64,000 bases of DNA from Otatea glauca (Eukaryota; Streptophyta; Magnoliopsida; Poales; Poaceae). The stretch's first letter is position 1; the number at the start of each line of letters is the position of its first letter. Position numbers and translations under genes: made by a program. The stretch spans positions 148,992 through 212,991 of the forward strand of contig JAYEVK010000185.1 in the NCBI GenBank assembly GCA_036346275.1. The letters are read 5' to 3'. The notes under the pieces were generated by a model, which was given only the letters and a program-made list of their open reading frames with translations, was not told the origin of the DNA and did not search any database. Positions 1 to 11,611 of the stretch are shown here, piece by piece.

Positions 1-48
1 AAGACACCTGCACCAGGAGGAAACCCTAGAGCTGTTCAATCTGGAGCT

Positions 49-488
49 ATGACTCAAGCCACGGTGAGGGGTCGTATTAATCATATCACGACTGATGAAA
101 CCCAGGAAGCATCGGGCGTCGTACTGGGTAAGTTTCTAGTTAATTCAGTACCTGCTACAGTTCTATTTGATTCTAAAGCTTCGCATTCTTTTATTTCTCG
201 AGATTTTGCTGTTGGGAATGGGTTAGAAGTGATGACCTTAAGTGCATGCTTCTGGTCCAATCCCCTGGATCAGAACTGCGATCTAACCTAAGATGTGTGG
301 GAGTTAAGATGCTCATGAATGGAGTAGAGTTCCTAGCGAACCTTATTATCTTGGATACTCAATCATTAGATGTTATTCATGGAATGGATTGGCTGTCTAA
401 GCACAAGGTTGTGCTGGATTGTGGTAGAAGAGTAGTGTCAATTGAAAACCCGAAATTCAAGCAACTGCCGTTCGCAATGGTCAGATGA
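49..488 (+). pseudogene. G1 retroviral-type aspartic protease region, broken
   Basis: The product is the pepsin-like protease that would process the gag-pol polyprotein. Two overlapping frames cover it: 49-291 carries the active-site segment (ATVLFDSKASHSF) and 246-488 carries the downstream part (VEFLANL, VIHGMDWLSKHK, VVLDCG). The family motif is F-D-S-G-A; here the glycine is replaced by lysine, which should abolish activity, and a frameshift near 250 separates the halves. The gag-protease linker (ATVRGRINHITTDE) is also recognisable and matches element F at 44010. The ATG at 49 is internal to the polyprotein, not a real start. Confidence 0.85.
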
Positions 489-1425
489 TGGTTAATAGTG
501 CTAAAGCAGTCAGCATTGAAGAAGTGCTAGTTGTTAATGAATATCCAGATGTTTTTCCTGAAGATTTACCTGGATGCCACCTGATCGAGATATTGAGTTT
601 GTGATTGAATTGGTGCCTGGTACAGCCCTAATAGCCAAGAGACTGTACCGGATGCCTACGGATGAGTTGGTAGAAATGAAGAAACAGATTGAGGAGTTGT
701 AACAAAAGGGTTTTGTAAGGCAAGTTCGTTGCCATGGGGAGCACCTGTTTTGTTTGTTCGGAAGAAAGATGCAAGTATGAGAATGTGCATTGATTACCGA
801 GCTCTGAATGAAGTAACAATAAAGAATAAGTATCTGCTACCCATGATCGATGATTTGTTTGATCAATTAAGAGGAGCTGGAATTTTCTCCAAGATAGATC
901 TTTGGTCAGGATATCACCAGTTGAAGATTCGCGTAGAGGATGTGCCCAAGAAAGCATTTTCAATAATATATGGACATTATGAGTTCAGTCAGTTCATTTG
1001 GATTGACAAATGGTCCAGCATATTTTATGAACTTGATGAATAAAGTTTTCATGGAATATTTGGATAAGTTTGTTGTCGTATTCATAGATGACATTCTTGT
1101 CTACTCCAAGACAGAAGAAGATCATGCAGAACATCTGAGGTTGTTCTTGAAAAGCTTCGAGAGAAGCAATTATATGCGAAATTCAGTAAGTGTGATTTCT
1201 GGAAAAAGAAAGTGGAATTTCTTGGTCATGTGATGACTGGTAAAGGTATTGCAGTCGACCCTAGTAAAGTTGAGGCAGTATTGCACTGGGAACAACCAGA
1301 CCTGAATATGAGGCAGAGAAGATGGTTAGAGTTAATCAAGGATTACAACTTGGAAATTCATTATCACCGTAGGAAGGCTAATGTGGTAGCTGATGCTTTA
1401 AGCAGGGAAAGTTACAGTGGTAGCA
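489..1425 (+). pseudogene. G1 reverse transcriptase with RNase H largely deleted
   Basis: RT fingers and palm are readable in several frames: WGAPVLFVRKKD near 730-770, MCIDYRALNEVTIKNKY near 785-835, FSKIDLWSGYHQ near 885-920, and the catalytic FIDDILVYS near 1080-1110. A stop at about 700 and frameshifts near 970 and 1200 break it. After GHVMTGKG and LHWEQP (about 1222-1300) the frame jumps directly to MRQRRWLELIKDYN, which in element F lies roughly 440 bp further on. The RT thumb and most of RNase H are therefore missing. The piece ends with KANVVADALSR, the usual RNase H-integrase junction. Confidence 0.85.
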
Positions 1426-2986
1426 TATTAGTGAAGAAGGATCAACCTGAGTTATGCAAGGATTTACAGAAGCTGAGATTGGAAGTGGTACCAAAAGGGT
1501 TTTTAGCTACCCTAGAGGTGAAGCCAATCTTGGAGGATCAAATTAGCGAAGAGCAGAAAGATGATGCCAAAATTAAGAGGATTAAGTCCAAGATGGATGA
1601 AGGTAAAGCGAAGAATTTTATTTTGGATGAGCAGGGAACCTTATGGATGAAAAGTCGGATTTGTCTGCCAAGTAAGAAGGAATTAAAGCAATTGATTCTT
1701 GAAGAAGCCCATGACTCAAAGTACTCTATTCATCCAAGAAGCGCAAAGATGTATCAGGATCTGAAGGTAAGATTTTGATGGTCTAATATGAAGCGTGAAG
1801 TTGCTAAGCACGTCGCTTTGTGTGATATATGCCAGAGAGTGAAGGCAATGCATCATAGGCTAGCAGGTTTGTTGCAACCACTGAAGGTACCTGAATGGAA
1901 GTTGGAGGAAATCGGTATGGATTTTATTACCAGTTTACCTAGGACCCAGAGTGAATATGATTCAATATGGGTCATAATCGTTCGCCTGACCAAAGTCGCC
2001 CATTTCATACTCGCAAAGACCACATATTCAGGAGATCATTTGGCAAAATTGTATATGTCAAGGATTGTATGTTTGCATGGAGTACCGAAGAAAACAGTGT
2101 TAGACAGAGGTACGCAATTTACCTCAAGATTCTGGAATAAATTGCATGAAGCAATGGGAACTCGCGCGAATTTCAGTACAGCTTATCATCCCCAAATAGA
2201 TGGTCAAACTGATAGAGTCAATCAGATTTTGGAGGATATGTTGAGAGCATGTGCTTTAGCTTATGCTGCAGCGTGGAATAAATGTTTGCCATATGTCGAG
2301 TTTAGCTATAATAACAGTTATCAGGCCAGTTTGCAAATGTCACCATTTGAAGCTTTGTATGGTCTATCATGTTGTACCCCTCTAAATTGGAATGAGACTA
2401 GGGAGCGTATGGTTTTTGGATCAGATATTTTAAAGGAGGCCGAAGAGGAAATCATCATGATTAGAGAAAGGTTGAAGACTGCTTAGTCAAGGCAGAAGAG
2501 CTATGTTGACAATCGTCGCCGAGAGTTGAGTTTCGAGCCTGGTGATTTTGTGTATCTCAGAGTGACCCCTCTCAATGGAGTAAAAAGCTTTCATGATAAG
2601 GGAAGCTCGCACCAAGATATATTGGTCCGTTTAAAATATTGAGCCGCAGAGGAGAGGTTGCAAATCAGTTGGAGATGCCATAGTCGTTGGCAGGAGTGCA
2701 TGATGTGTTCCATGTGTCTTAGTTGAAGAAGTGTCCTCGAGTGCCCGCAGAACAGACGCCATTGGAGTCAATTGATCTGCAAGAAGACCTAACCTACAAG
2801 GAACAACCAATCAATATTCTGGATGTAGCAGATCATAGAACCCGAAGCAAGTCAGTGTGTTTCTGCAGAGTGTAGTAGAGCAATCATTCCGAGAGAGAGG
2901 TTACCTGGGAGCGTGAGGAGGATCTAAAATTAGAATTTCCAAACTTATTCCTTAGTCAGCCCTAAATCTCGGGGTCGAGATTCCGT
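1426..2986 (+). pseudogene. G1 integrase with chromodomain-like C-terminus, degenerate
   Basis: The integrase joins element cDNA to host DNA. The N-terminal HHCC zinc-binding segment lies at about 1700-1840 (HDSKYSIH ... CDICQRVK), with a stop at 1776 inside it. The catalytic core in the frame 1788-2486 shows GMDFITSLPRTQ (first D), LDRGTQFTSRFW (second D) and the downstream NQILEDMLR (E), so the DDE triad is present. After a stop at 2484 the GPY/F region and the tail resembling the Tekay chromodomain (SNH, WEREEDLKLEFPNLF) can be followed to about 2960 through several stops. It is non-functional as it stands. Confidence 0.87.
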
Positions 2987-2987
2987 T

Positions 2988-3002
2988 AAGGGGGGTAAGG
3001 TT
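2988..3002 (+). other. G1 polypurine tract
   Basis: Purine-rich AAGGGGGGTAAGG immediately precedes the LTR start TGTAAAATCC. In this family the tract primes plus-strand cDNA synthesis. Position next to the LTR decides the call. Confidence 0.75.
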
Positions 3003-6000
3003 TGTAAAATCCCAAATTTTGCTTTTATTGGATTTAATATGATTTTTCTTTGTTATTGAATTTTTGAGATTTTATTTAATTCATTTTGGAATTTTGAATA
3101 AAGCCTTTTCTATCTTTTAATTATTCAAAGAAAAGTATTGATGATATTTTGTTGGAAATATTTTATTTGAGTTCCAAATATCCCAAAGTATTTTCTGGAA
3201 ATTTCTGGGATTTTTCCTGGTATTTTGCTATGTATTTTGGCTTTATCCATTTATCTAAATTATGTTAATTCGAAATCATTTTAAAAATCGGATGAACGGT
3301 GTTAGGCCGAAACCCCTTGGTCTAGCCCATTTCGTCACGCGCAGCCCAACCGCGTCAGCCCGTGCAGCCCACCCCGCCGAACCCAAGCCGCGCGACCGTT
3401 GGATTTTGATTCAACGGCTGTGATCGTGCCGCGTCGCCGCTCGCTGCCAGCCGTCGATTGCTGCCTCGTGGACACCTGCGATGCCACCACATCGCTCATC
3501 CGTATCCCCATCGGATTTCACCACCGTATCCGAGCGAATCTCGTTTCGCATGAGATTCGCGGAAGTTGAGGCCGCTATTTAAAGCACCACTGCCGCCTTT
3601 GAGATCTTCACCCCGCACCGCATCTTCTGGCCTAGTTGCGCATGCCAAGACGTCCTTGTCTGCTTGTGCGAGCTCGCTGAAGTTTGCCGAAACCTTCGCT
3701 GCGGTTCTTCATCCCTTGCTCGTCGTCCGTTGAGGTTCCGCCGTCAACAAGGTCGCCGTCGTGTTCGCCTCGTCAAGACGCATCGATTCCGTCATCCCTC
3801 ATCGCCGGAGTCTCCCTCTAGCGCCGTCGGCGTGGTCTTCGTCCTCAGCACCGGTAAGGTCCTCGCCGCACCATAGCCGCCTTCGCGAGCTCGCTCTGCC
3901 GTTAGATCTAAATTGTGTGGTTTAGATTGCATCGTGTAGAATCACATTAGGTTAAATCTCAGCCACCAATTTGAGGATAGATGGTCTATATCGTACCACG
4001 TAGACGTCGTGTCACCACCATCGCCCCGTCATCATATCTGAGTCATGCTCCCCGGATTGTGACAGGTGTCGTCCGCCGGGTAGCCACGTCGCCGCGCCGC
4101 TTCACCTTCGTCGCATCGTCTGAGTCGTCGGATCTGGATCCATCGGTCAAAACCCAGCCATGTGTCGCCTCCACAGTGAGTCGTCGCACCACACCTTGCC
4201 CTGATCTCAACCATTCGTTTTGAATTGGGTAAATGAGATTGTGCCGAAGCCATTTGCGCGCGATCGCATGCGCGCGCGTGTCACGTCGGGATTGGTTGGC
4301 GCCTTCTTTGGCGCCATCGCTTGCGTCGGCCGATTACGCGACGGCAGTGCCACCGGTCCACCATGGACTAGCGCCGACCGTGGACCGATTCCATGCGCCG
4401 GTGACACGTGTCGCACCGTGGTTGTCCAACGTGTGAGCACCCGATTGGGCCACGTGTTCGCTGACGTGAGCGGGATGACATAAATCATTTTTCTTTTGAA
4501 AAATAATTAGCCAAAAATCATATTCGGTGCTGACTTCAGCATGACATCATAAATGCTATTTTCCAGTGTAAAAGTAATTCGGTCAATTCAGTTTTTCTAT
4601 TTTTCAAAATTATCTTTTATTCCAAACTTTGAATAGCTATATCTTTTGCATTTGAACTCCGATTGAGTTGATTCTAGTTTCTAAAAATTTGTAAAATCAT
4701 GATCTATTTAATGGTGTATTTTATTTAATTTTTGGATTTGATCTTACTCTCTATATTTGCTATTTATTGCTTTCTCGCTCGTTACGCGTAGACGTCGAGT
4801 TGCCCGGTGAGTTCATGGTTGAGGAGGCAGCACCCGAGCATGGTCCAGAGCAGGAGTCAGAGCTGTTTGAAGGCAATTTTGTTCTTTGATCACGTTGAAC
4901 CTATGCTTTAAATATTATATTGTTTCAAAGTATTGCATATTAATTCAAGTATTGTTGTTCAAATATGTTGGGATTAGTTATTGTCCACTTTGAATTACAT
5001 CCACCTTGTCATGTCGTATGTCCTATCTTATTTGTCACTCTAGAATGGTTTAATACTAATTGGTAGCTATAATTGCCAATATGGTTGGTTAGAACGCAAG
5101 TAGAATGCTTAGCCGTGCAACGAGTCATCTTTTTATGTAAAAGTGGTTAATCTTTCTTAATTATTATGGAACATATTTATTAAATTGTGTGTCGGGTGTT
5201 GTCACACAATGTTGTTGTTGTTGATGGCACGTGGTGCATGGTAATCAACTGGGTTGGTAAAATGATTTTGACTGCGGCAAGTGGCATGTATTTGTGGTGG
5301 GCCAATGTGGCATGTGGATGGTCGCATTGCTTTTTATGATAATGGTTGGTTCATGGTTATGATGATTTTTAGTTAGTCTTGCCTTAGTCAATTTAAAATT
5401 TAACCTTGCAAGAATTTGAACGGAGTCATTCATACAACCACATGTCTGTTATGGAACAGACCTAACTGATTAATTTATTGAGTCTAAACTTTTGTACTAT
5501 TTGTGGTGGTGTGAGTCCCGGATAGTGGTTGCCAGTCCTCGCATGGGTGTGCTCATATGGCACAAGAGGGGGGCCCTTGATGTGGTAACCAGTCCCACCA
5601 GTGTTGAAACCTTAGCGGATAGTACTGGGTTTAGATAGGCATTGGAAAGGCTTTGTTATAATCACTCGCCTCTGTGGTGTATGGTTGTATCTTGTGGGTA
5701 AAGTGTATATCCTCTGCAGAGTGTAAAACCTATTCCAATAGCCGTGCTCGCGGTATTGAGCATTACTCGGTGATTGCAGTAGAGGGTTATATTTTATTAA
5801 AAACAAATGGGGTATGGATGTGAAATGTGGAATATGGTTGTGAGTTGGTTATTGGCAAAGAAATGGAAAATGTATTGTTGTTATTATTTGTTTTACTGTC
5901 TTTCAATCTATTTATGCTATTCTTTTACGAATGTTGTTTATGCAAATTAACCATGTCAGCCTATCCTTTGTATTAAGCCATGCATATAGTATATTAGACT

Positions 6001-6409
6001 TGCATTCTGTGCACGACTTGTTGAGTGCTTTATGTACTCACCCCCTTACAAGAAAAACATCACCAGTTGGAGGAGAAGCAACTCTTGCTTTTGAGGAAGA
6101 GTATTAGGAAGAGGCAAATAACTAGGGTGCGAACCTTATCAGTTGCCTGTGGCAGATTGAAGGGTTTCTACGCTTGTGTTTCTTTCGCTGCTATTTATTT
6201 ATTTTCAGTCTTAGCCCTGCGAGGCGTATTCATGTAAGTTTGACCATAAGGTTGTCGAATAGTTGTATTTCATATTGATGAAGTCTTTATTATGTTACCG
6301 TTATGTATGATTGTGATATTCATCAATGTTGAGCCTGTGTGCACTAGCATGATCCTGGACTAGTGTAGAATACACAAAGGGTCCGAATTTGCATATTCGA
6401 GTCCCGGCA
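3003..6409 (+). repeat. G1 3' LTR (~3.4 kb, Tekay family)
   Basis: The LTR starts TGTAAAATCCCAAA, directly after the polypurine tract, and ends TCCCGGCA just before copia A gag sequence resumes. Its later half (about 4900-6400) aligns by eye with the F LTR (about 40250-41730): the TGTCACACAATG block, GTGAGTCCCGG, and the block near 6000 ending in ATGTACTCACCCC. The middle (3330-4480) is GC-rich, and open frames there on both strands are composition artefacts. Only this LTR is in the window, so no LTR-LTR comparison is possible. Confidence 0.85.
3575..3584 (+). promoter_or_regulatory. Putative TATA box of G1 LTR
   Basis: CTATTTAAAG sits in a GC-rich stretch about 570 bp into the LTR, at a position similar to the clearer TATA boxes of the F LTRs (about 660 bp in). 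Inferred from position and sequence only. Confidence 0.45.
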
Positions 6410-6414
6410 ACTTA
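6410..6414. other. Right target-site duplication of G1 (ACTTA)
   Basis: The five bases after the LTR end are ACTTA, followed by copia A gag leader sequence that matches copia C read on the minus strand around 50995. The left copy is outside the window, so it cannot be confirmed. Confidence 0.5.
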
Positions 6415-7531
6415 CTAGTTAAGTCACAAGAAAGTTGCTTGCGATGTGCTAAGATTGAGGGGGACTTGGATAAAATCCAAGTCATACTTTGGGAGAAGTT
6501 AGAAGACCAAGCCCTTAGGATTAGAAATGCCCCTTGCATTTCTTGTGAGGCCCTCAAGATTGAGGCAGCCGTGTTGAGGGAGAAAAATGCACGTGCTGAT
6601 AGTTCTTCTCTTTCTGGTTCTTCTTCCTCTGCTCTACCCTGTTCTTCATGTGCCTCTTTCTTTCGGGAGTGTGGGTATCTCATGAGAACTCTCGAGAAGT
6701 TTGTTGGTAGCAAGAAGAAGCTCAATCTCATTCTAGACCAATCCAAGATTAGCCGATTCAATCAGGGTCTAGGATTTGACTACTTGGAGCACTCTAGGGT
6801 GCATCCTCCCACCATTGTGAGTGGCTCCAAGAGTGGTGAGATCGTGGTAGCTCCTAGGGTGAGTACCACTGTGTTTAGATCTATCGAGGTTGTCCATGGG
6901 ATCTCTGATCAGAAGGTTACCCCTCCTACTACTTCGGCCTCTAGCAAGGCGAAGTATATTCGCACCTTCTATCAGAAGGATGAACATTTGGCAAATTTCT
7001 GCTTCAAGCGAGCCAAGATTACAAGGCGTGCGCGTGTGACTACTCTTAGAGGTATTCAGGGTCATCCCCGGACTCTGAGTGCTCCTAAAGGACACACTGC
7101 TTCTAGACAGGTTAGAGAGTCGTCTGTTTTTGGGCAGCGTCCAGTACTTGGTTTTCAGGCTGTTTAGTCGAGTTTTAGTCTTGGAGCTGTTCGTGGTTAG
7201 TCTTTTCGCCGTCCTGTTGATATTCCTCGCTTTTCCTATCGAGGTAGATATCAGCGGCTTGAGGTGTTTTCTGGTAGGAGAGTTAGGTAGCCTAACTGGG
7301 ATGGTCTAGCCTTTGCACCACGGCGGTCCAACCCAGTTTCAGCTTCTAGATCTTTTGCTATTGCTAGTTCTGATCTCGTAAGGGTTGAGCGTAAGAGAGA
7401 TGCTAAAGTCTAGTCTTCTTCCTTGGCTGGCACATTGAGGAGTCGTATGGTTCAGTATTGGGTTCCCAGGTCTTCACTTTATCCCAGTACTAAGTCATTT
7501 CTCTCTTCTATGACTTGATCAGGTTCATCAG
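6415..7531 (+). pseudogene. Copia A gag (capsid/nucleocapsid), partial
   Basis: An open frame from 6439 to 7167 (242 codons) is the C-terminal half of the copia gag. It is colinear with the copia C gag on the minus strand at 28844-28341 (LREKNARA, FVGSKKKLNLILDQSKISRFNQGLGFD, GEIVVAPRVSTTVF). The nucleocapsid zinc knuckle in copia C is C-x2-C-x4-H-x4-C. In A both first cysteines are replaced (R and Y), so RNA packaging would be impaired. After a stop at 7165 the frame continues with further stops until the solo LTR insertion. The N-terminal gag lies left of G1. Confidence 0.82.
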
Positions 7532-8873
7532 TGTTGGCGATATGCCCTTGAGGCAATCATAAAGATGATTGTATCACGCCTTATGTTTATGGAATAGTAT
7601 AATTGTTTGTCCTTTGAATAAATATTGATTGGATTAATCAACAAGTAAGTGACTTGTTCGTGCAACTTTTTCCATATATCGATGTTATTCAAGTTATCCC
7701 TAATCGATTATCATAATATAGGACAATTATGCTTTATAGATCAGCACATATATTGATTGATGACCAAGTTCTACGGGTCATAGAGATATGGAGATATCTA
7801 ATCAATTATGTGGACACATGTTAGAGAACATGCGTTGGATAGACCCATATTAGACACTGCGAGAATTGTTCTTATGTGTCATCAGTTGATCTCATGCATA
7901 GTGTATGTATGATCCTTAGACCTGAGATTGTCATTAGTTTCCTAGATGTGTAATGGTTCACTTAGGAGCTCCCAAACGCTACTCTTTAACTAGAAAGTTA
8001 TAAAAGAAGCTTTCAGGTTTACCATGAAACATGCTGAGGTACATGAATGATCAAGATGGAATTTGCTCCTCTTATATAACGGAGAGATATCTCTGGGCCC
8101 CTCAAGGTAGATGGATTAAGGAAGTGCATGGTCATGCCGAATGTGATTGAGAGTCAATCCAGATAAGTTATTCCACTACGGTATGAGTGAAGAGATCGAG
8201 CTGTCATAGGATGACACGCCTATCGCCTTGAGCTCGATCTGATATCGTAAAGCAAAGGGAACATTACATTATCACACTATAGTAGGTTCGTCCAAAACTT
8301 TATGGATATTTGGGAATCGATATGTACTGCTAGGTACCGCTATCGATTATCGGTCGGAAAGGTGTTTCCGAGTCATGTCCAAATATGCATGAACCTACAG
8401 GGTCACACACTTAAGGGGTTGGAATATAGTGGTACCGATTGGATCTGTCAATAATGGGCCAAGTGGGCTTTATCCTTCAGTTGGACCCTAATGTAGGGTT
8501 CGACCATGAGGGAGGGGGTGGCTATATAAAGGGAAGAGGGCGCAGCCACCGAAACCCTAGCCATCACCACTTGAGCCTTCCCTTGCGCTCTAGTGCTGGC
8601 ACACGGACGCACGGCGTTCTTTTCCCCGAACGTGTGGACACCGATAGAGGTGTTGCTACTACTACAACACTGTTCGGGACGATCGACCAACGCGTGAGGA
8701 CGATCGACCACTGCAACTGGCCGCACACTTCATTGATTTAGGTTGCATCAACTTCCTTCTACTGCACTGCGCGTCTAGTGGTAATGATCCATGATCATCT
8801 ACTTGCGTGGCTTTCTGGTTTACAAGGTAGAAATTTTTATTGTGCTCTCGTGTAGCCTACCCATATCCCTTCA
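7532..8873 (+). repeat. Solo LTR of a copia-type family, copy 1
   Basis: A 1342 bp sequence starting TGTTGGCGATATGCCCTTGA and ending CCCTTCA splits copia A between gag and protease. It is homologous along its length to the solo LTR at 30728-32091, and neither is accompanied by internal sequence. The start resembles LTRs of grass Angela/BARE/RIRE1-type copia elements (ATGCCCT.GAGGCAAT), so that lineage is inferred. Flanking 5-mers ATCAG (7527-7531) and GTCGG (8874-8878) differ by two transitions, as expected for a decayed target duplication. Confidence 0.8.
8522..8531 (+). promoter_or_regulatory. TATA box of solo LTR copy 1
   Basis: CTATATAAAG followed by a purine-rich GGAAGAGGG stretch and a leader with AAACCCTAG. 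The equivalent position in the second solo LTR has CTATAAAAGG (31699). Confidence 0.65.
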
Positions 8874-9240
8874 GTCGGATGGGGAAGGGAGATGTTTGGA
8901 TTGTCGACTCCGGTTGTTCTCATCATACGACTGGAGACTCTCATTGGTTCTCTTCCCTAGTCCGAGTCCCTGGTGATGAGTTGACCACTTTTGGGGATGC
9001 TTCATTAGGTAGAGTTATTGCTAAGGGTATCATTTGTATTAATCAGAATTTCATTCTTAAGGATGTTGCCTTAGTAAGTAAGCTACAATATAATTTGCTT
9101 TCTGTTTCCCAGCTTATCGATAACTCTTTCAATGTAAGCTTCAAAAGTAGTGCCTATAGAATCCTTTCTTCGGGAGGGTTAGTTTGTGGGATTTGTACAT
9201 ATGAAAGAGTCTTTTGTGCTGATTTTTTTGCTACTTCTGG
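8874..9240 (+). pseudogene. Copia A aspartic protease and start of GAG-pre-integrase domain
   Basis: The frame reads VWIVDSGCSHHTTGD, which holds the D-S-G active site of copia proteases. It continues through NFILKDVALVSKLQYNLLSVSQL, the conserved strand before the GAG-pre-integrase domain. The stretch is open, but the surrounding frame is cut by the solo LTR on the left and by Tat element B at 9240 on the right. The reading resumes at 16605 with the rest of GAG-pre-integrase. The apparent ATG at 8840 lies in the solo LTR and is not a natural start. Confidence 0.88.
9236..9240. other. Left target-site duplication of element B (TCTGG)
   Basis: TCTGG directly before the B LTR; the identical TCTGG follows the other LTR at 16600-16604. 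The host copia frame joins across it, confirming the insertion. Confidence 0.92.
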
Positions 9241-9718
9241 TGTGGAATATAAGAACCCAGGTGTCTTCATAACCGGTCTAGAAGTGCCTAAGGGAGAGAC
9301 AGGGCCGAGTGGAAGGCCCAGAGGATAAGCTCCGTGTCAAGCCTTGCTGCCTTGCGCAAGGGTTTATATCCTAAAGACAGTTGAACAAATATTTAGATAT
9401 AAGAGATATGATTGTATTCAGAGTTGTTAGCAGGATAAGATAAAGATGTAAACTCTATCCTGTAACCAATTAGAATCCCTTAACTGATCGGGACTCTGTA
9501 AACCGCCCCACCCCCATTATATAAGGGAGAGGGCGGGCAACAATAGGGGGACGAGCAATCTTAGATCCAAGAGATCCAAATAATCCCAGCATACAGGACT
9601 AGGGTATTACCTCCTCTGTCGAGGGCCTGAACCTGGCTAAACCTTTGTCTTGTGTGACCTTCGAGTTTTAGATCTAGCGCCTGCCCCATAAATTCATTGC
9701 CGACCACAAAAGTCGACA
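9241..9718 (+). repeat. Element B 5' LTR (478 bp)
   Basis: Begins TGTGGAATATAAGAACCCAG and ends GTCGACA. It pairs with the LTR at 16114-16599; the second copy lacks the AATATAAGA insertion near its start and has a short local duplication around the CCGATT motif. Ends are fixed by the TSD and the primer-binding site. Confidence 0.92.
9518..9525 (+). promoter_or_regulatory. TATA box of element B 5' LTR
   Basis: TTATATAAG followed by GGAGAGGGCGGGC. The same string occurs at the equivalent position of the 3' LTR (about 16399-16407). Confidence 0.7.
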
Positions 9719-9720
9719 GT

Positions 9721-9741
9721 TGGCACACCAGGTAGGGGGAG
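9721..9741 (+). other. Element B primer-binding site
   Basis: TGGCACACCAGGTAGGGGGA lies two bases after the LTR end. This form (TGGCnCnCCAGGTAGGGG) is common in grass Tat-lineage elements. I do not assign the tRNA. Confidence 0.75.
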
Positions 9742-10145
9742 CGCTATAATCTTTTCCTACAAACTCGATGGCAGCAATCAGCGGAATCATCACCACCTTA
9801 ATCTTCGGCGAGGCTTTTCGCTTTGGAAACCTGGACTTCGTCGTAGATGCCCTCAGAGACCTTGTTTGCCTAGACCTAAACTAGATCCAATCTAGTAAAG
9901 ATCAGGCTGACCCATCTCAGGTGTGCCACTCCAACTCGGTCAGCGAACCAGTCGGCGTCACGAGGAATTGCTACAATCTTCGTGGCATCTACGCAATAGA
10001 AGAGCAAAAGACCGATCTCTAATGCCAACAAGAGATTCAAGAAGCCGCGGAGGGAGATCACCTTCTTCGTAAGGCTAAGGAGGCACAGGCGCGATCGCTT
10101 CGATCTCGCGGCCGCAATGTCCACGAGGACATCCTACAATCAAAA

Positions 10146-11611
10146 TTGGGAGACCAAGTTGTCTTCCATACACCGCTGCAGAACGTCGTTACCTCCAAGA
10201 CGCTTCTCGACACGCTGGACCCGACGATAGCATCTGATAGCCTGGCGGCCCCGATCGTGGCCCAGATCAAGGCCATGGTGACGGCGGCAGCAATTCAGCA
10301 GAATCAGGAAAAGCCGATAGGAGAAGCGCACTCACGCTCCCACGCGGCTACTGGCGTCGGTAGCAGTCGGACTGCTACCAATTGGAGAACCGGCGGTCGG
10401 CGCCCCACACAATCAGTTGGAGACGCCCGCCGGAATCTCAACCGCGACCTCCGCCAAGACATCACCGCCATACAGCAAGAGCGGGACGAGGAAGAACGAC
10501 GCTGGTGCTACGACGACCACGAATGTTTCGGTACCGGCCACGATCGACGAAGTGATCAACTGTACGACGACTGCAACGACCATAGAGACCATCATCGCCG
10601 GGGTCGGAACGACAACGACGATTGCCGAGTCATGGGCTCGCCGCGCCGAACTCCACCCCGACGCGTTGATGACAATCGCCGAGCCAGAGGCTCGCCACGC
10701 CGGACTCCCCCTCATCATGATGACAGATCCATCGACGGAATCTGAGCGTTCACTTCTCGGTTACGCCGAAGGGCATAATTAAGTTTGACAGGGATCGAGA
10801 TCCGAAAGCTTGGCTGCAGGTCTATGCCCTGGCGGTTAAAGCGGCTGGGGGCAATCAAAATGTGATGGCAAATTATCTGCCAGTCAATCTCACCCCTTCA
10901 ACTCAATCATGGCTCACAGCATTTCCTGTGAACTCGGTGGACTCCTGGAGCGATCTTTGCGATCAATTTATCACGAATTTTCAGGGAACCTATGCGAGGC
11001 CTGGCACCCCATGGGACCTATATCAGCTTCACCAGAAGAAAGATGAAACGCTGAGAGATTTCATTCGGCGTTTCATGCAGAAGAAAAACACCATCAGGGA
11101 TGTATCTGATGCAGTGGTGGTAGCAGCCTTTCGGAAAGGGGTCAGCGATCCTGATCTTATCAAGAAAATATCCAGGAAACCACCGGCCTCCATAAAGGAG
11201 ATGTTTGCATTGGCCGACTGCTATGCCACGGCTTCAGACGCCCTGGCCGAGCGCCAAGAAGATCGCCCGCAACAGAAGAACAAAGGCGACAAGGCCGAGT
11301 CCTCCAAGTACAAAGACAAAAAACGGAAAGGCGAGGAGCTAGTTGCGGTAGCAGAGCGCAACTGGCCCTGAGCCACACAAAGGGAGGCACCCGATTACAA
11401 TGCTATCATGTATGCGATCTGTCCTTTCCACCCTAAGGGAAAGCACGCCGCTAAAGACTGCTTTACCCTGAAGCGTTTTGCGCATGAAAGCAACAAGCAA
11501 CCGGCTCCAGCGAAGGATGAGGCTGCCAAGAAGAAAGACCCTCCCGGCGAGGACGATTACCAAGAACCCGAGCACAAGCTGAACTACATATACGGGGCTC
11601 CACGGATATGA
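10146..11611 (+). pseudogene. Element B gag polyprotein, frameshifted
   Basis: The capsid/nucleocapsid precursor spans three frames. The N-terminal frame (10146-10745) is rich in Arg, Asp and His with repeated SPRRTPP segments, typical of the low-complexity N-terminus in this lineage. The Retrotrans_gag core follows at about 10785-11371 (DPKAWLQVYALAVKAA, SWLTAFPVNSVDSW, QKKDETLRDFIRRFMQKKN). A stop at 11369 separates it from a zinc-knuckle-like piece (CPFHPKGKHAAKDCFTLKRF) at about 11418. A start near 10146 is plausible but a frame change near 10745 makes the copy non-functional. Confidence 0.83.

Larger units (their letters stand above)
1..6409 (+). mobile_element. Ty3/gypsy Tekay-like (Del) chromovirus G1, left end outside window
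   Basis: Remnants of protease, reverse transcriptase, integrase and a C-terminal chromodomain-like tail run 5' to 3', followed by a polypurine tract and a ~3.4 kb LTR that begins TGTAAAATCCC and ends TCCCGGCA. Domain order (RT before integrase) marks it as Ty3/gypsy. The protein and LTR resemble elements F and E in this window, but G1 is clearly diverged and older. The 5' LTR, leader and gag lie left of the window. It inserted into the gag region of copia A, which resumes at 6410. Confidence 0.9.

Noticed and set aside
10413..10718. 101-codon minus-strand ORF antisense to element B gag
   Set aside because: Mirror of the Arg/Asp-rich, GC-rich gag N-terminus; no TATA box or other gene signals, unlike the antisense ORF at 15560.
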